The notes beneath the pieces were generated by a model. The model did no database searches. It was not told where the DNA came from and saw only the letters and a list, made by a program, of their open reading frames with translations. Made by a program: the position numbers and the translations under genes. Positions 13,158 to 13,807 of a DNA stretch of 13,807 nucleotides are shown in pieces. This DNA comes from Methanocellales archaeon. GTDB taxonomy: Archaea > Halobacteriota > UBA148. The stretch is from contig JAAEEL010000016.1 of NCBI GenBank assembly GCA_013415795.1, positions 1-13,807 of the forward strand. The letters run 5' to 3'. The stretch's first letter is position 1, and each line of letters starts with the position of its first letter.

Positions 13158-13807
13158 ATGAATCTTGAAAAATTCCAAAATTTGAGCAGGAAGACATTGG
13201 GCATGATCAACATCGACCCACTTCAAACAGGAGGCATACTCACTCCTGAGGCAAGATCGGCGCTAATAGAGTGGGGTGACGGTTACTCTGTTTGTGACTT
13301 CTGCTCCGGTACCTTAGACGGAATCAGGACGCCACCAATCCATGATTTTATTTATGATGCATTGCCTGAATTCTTAGATATAGAACATGCACGAGTGACC
13401 AATGGCGCTAGGGAAGGAAAGTTCATGGTAATGCACGCTATGACAGAAAAAGGCGACTCTGTAGTGCTAGATGGAAATGCTCACTATACCTCTTTTGTCG
13501 CTGCAGAGAGAGCGGGATTAAAAATCAAGACCGTTTCAAATTCTGGCCATCCTTATTATAAGGTCGATCCAGAGGGTTATGCCCGAATCTTCGAGGAGAT
13601 TAAAAAGGATACCGGCAAACTGCCAACTTTAGCATTGCTCACGTATCCTGATGGTAACTATGGTAACATGGTTGATGCGAAGCACGTCGCAAAGATATGT
13701 CAGGAATATGGCATTCCGTTTTTACTAAATGGGGCATATGCAATAGGACGAATGCCCATTAGTGCGAAAAAAATTGGGGCGGACTTCATCGTAGGCAGCG
13801 GTCATAA
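13158..13807 (+). CDS. pscS: O-phosphoseryl-tRNA:Cys-tRNA synthase (SepCysS), N-terminal part
   Basis: A PLP enzyme that turns phosphoserine bound to tRNA-Cys into cysteine, the second step of the SepRS/SepCysS route used by methanogens and relatives. Translating the last 650 bases gives 216 residues and a partial codon; the gene runs off the window. Visible family motifs are NIDPLQTGGILTPEAR (18-33), GDGYSVCDFCSG (40-51) with the paired Cys46 and Cys49 that matter for catalysis in relatives, VTNGAREGKFMVMH, HYTSFVAAERAG, and LTYPDGNYGN. The window ends in SGH plus AA, exactly where the PLP-binding lysine codon is expected. About half of the protein, including the third cysteine, is missing here. 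Phosphoserine supply links it metabolically to serA upstream. Confidence 0.93.
   Translation, partial: MNLEKFQNLSRKTLGMINIDPLQTGGILTPEARSALIEWGDGYSVCDFCSGTLDGIRTPPIHDFIYDALPEFLDIEHARVTNGAREGKFMVMHAMTEKGDSVVLDGNAHYTSFVAAERAGLKIKTVSNSGHPYYKVDPEGYARIFEEIKKDTGKLPTLALLTYPDGNYGNMVDAKHVAKICQEYGIPFLLNGAYAIGRMPISAKKIGADFIVGSGH

Noticed and set aside
1..13807. Mobile elements, CRISPR arrays, tRNA/rRNA genes, defence or secondary-metabolite clusters
   Set aside because: No long direct or terminal repeats, transposase motifs, regularly spaced repeats or tRNA-like T-loop sequences were noticed; the genes form a typical core-genome region. Done by eye, so short or degenerate elements could be missed.

Overview
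The window is a gene-dense stretch of a euryarchaeal chromosome. Several markers point to a lineage that makes the C1 carriers methanopterin and methanofuran: a beta-RFAP synthase, an MfnA-type decarboxylase, and a Sep-tRNA:Cys-tRNA synthase (tRNA-dependent cysteine synthesis). Archaeal information-processing genes (L10e, aIF2-beta, Csl4, Rpo11, Dph2) and archaeal GGAGGTGATC-type ribosome binding sites agree. A methanogen, an anaerobic methane oxidiser (ANME type) or a relative in the Methanomicrobia/Syntrophoarchaeia fits; the exact taxon cannot be fixed by reading alone. No mobile element, CRISPR array, tRNA or rRNA gene was seen, and there is no gene-free stretch longer than about 170 bases.

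Layout. (1) 1-1920, minus strand: pyrD, pyrK and the 5' end of valS, joined by ATGA overlaps. (2) 1921-2006: a short divergent promoter region. (3) 2007-4133, plus strand: mptG (methanopterin synthesis), rpl10e, and an aIF2-beta gene carrying a C-terminal TRAM domain. (4) 4130-5692, minus strand: long-form serA, whose stop codon overlaps that of aIF2-beta tail to tail. (5) 5693-5861: a divergent control region with several GTTAC/GTAAC inverted repeats, including a 9-base-arm palindrome just before the next gene. (6) 5862 to the window end, plus strand: ten genes with no gap above 11 bases: an XRE-type regulator, ppsA, mfnA, hpt, dph2, a METTL5-like RNA methylase, csl4, rpoL, a DUF99 gene, and the truncated SepCysS gene.

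How it fits together. The compact plus-strand run joins central carbon metabolism (PEP synthase), cofactor synthesis (tyramine or beta-alanine by MfnA), purine salvage, diphthamide modification of EF2, RNA methylation, RNA decay (exosome cap), transcription (RNA polymerase L subunit) and cysteinyl-tRNA formation. The regulator at its head lies next to a palindromic operator array and is separated from ppsA by two bases, so it probably controls its own transcription and that of ppsA, and possibly the divergent serA. That small regulator-operator-ppsA/serA module is the least familiar part of the window and the best candidate for an undescribed control circuit; everything else belongs to recognisable families. 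No clearly novel multi-gene system was found.
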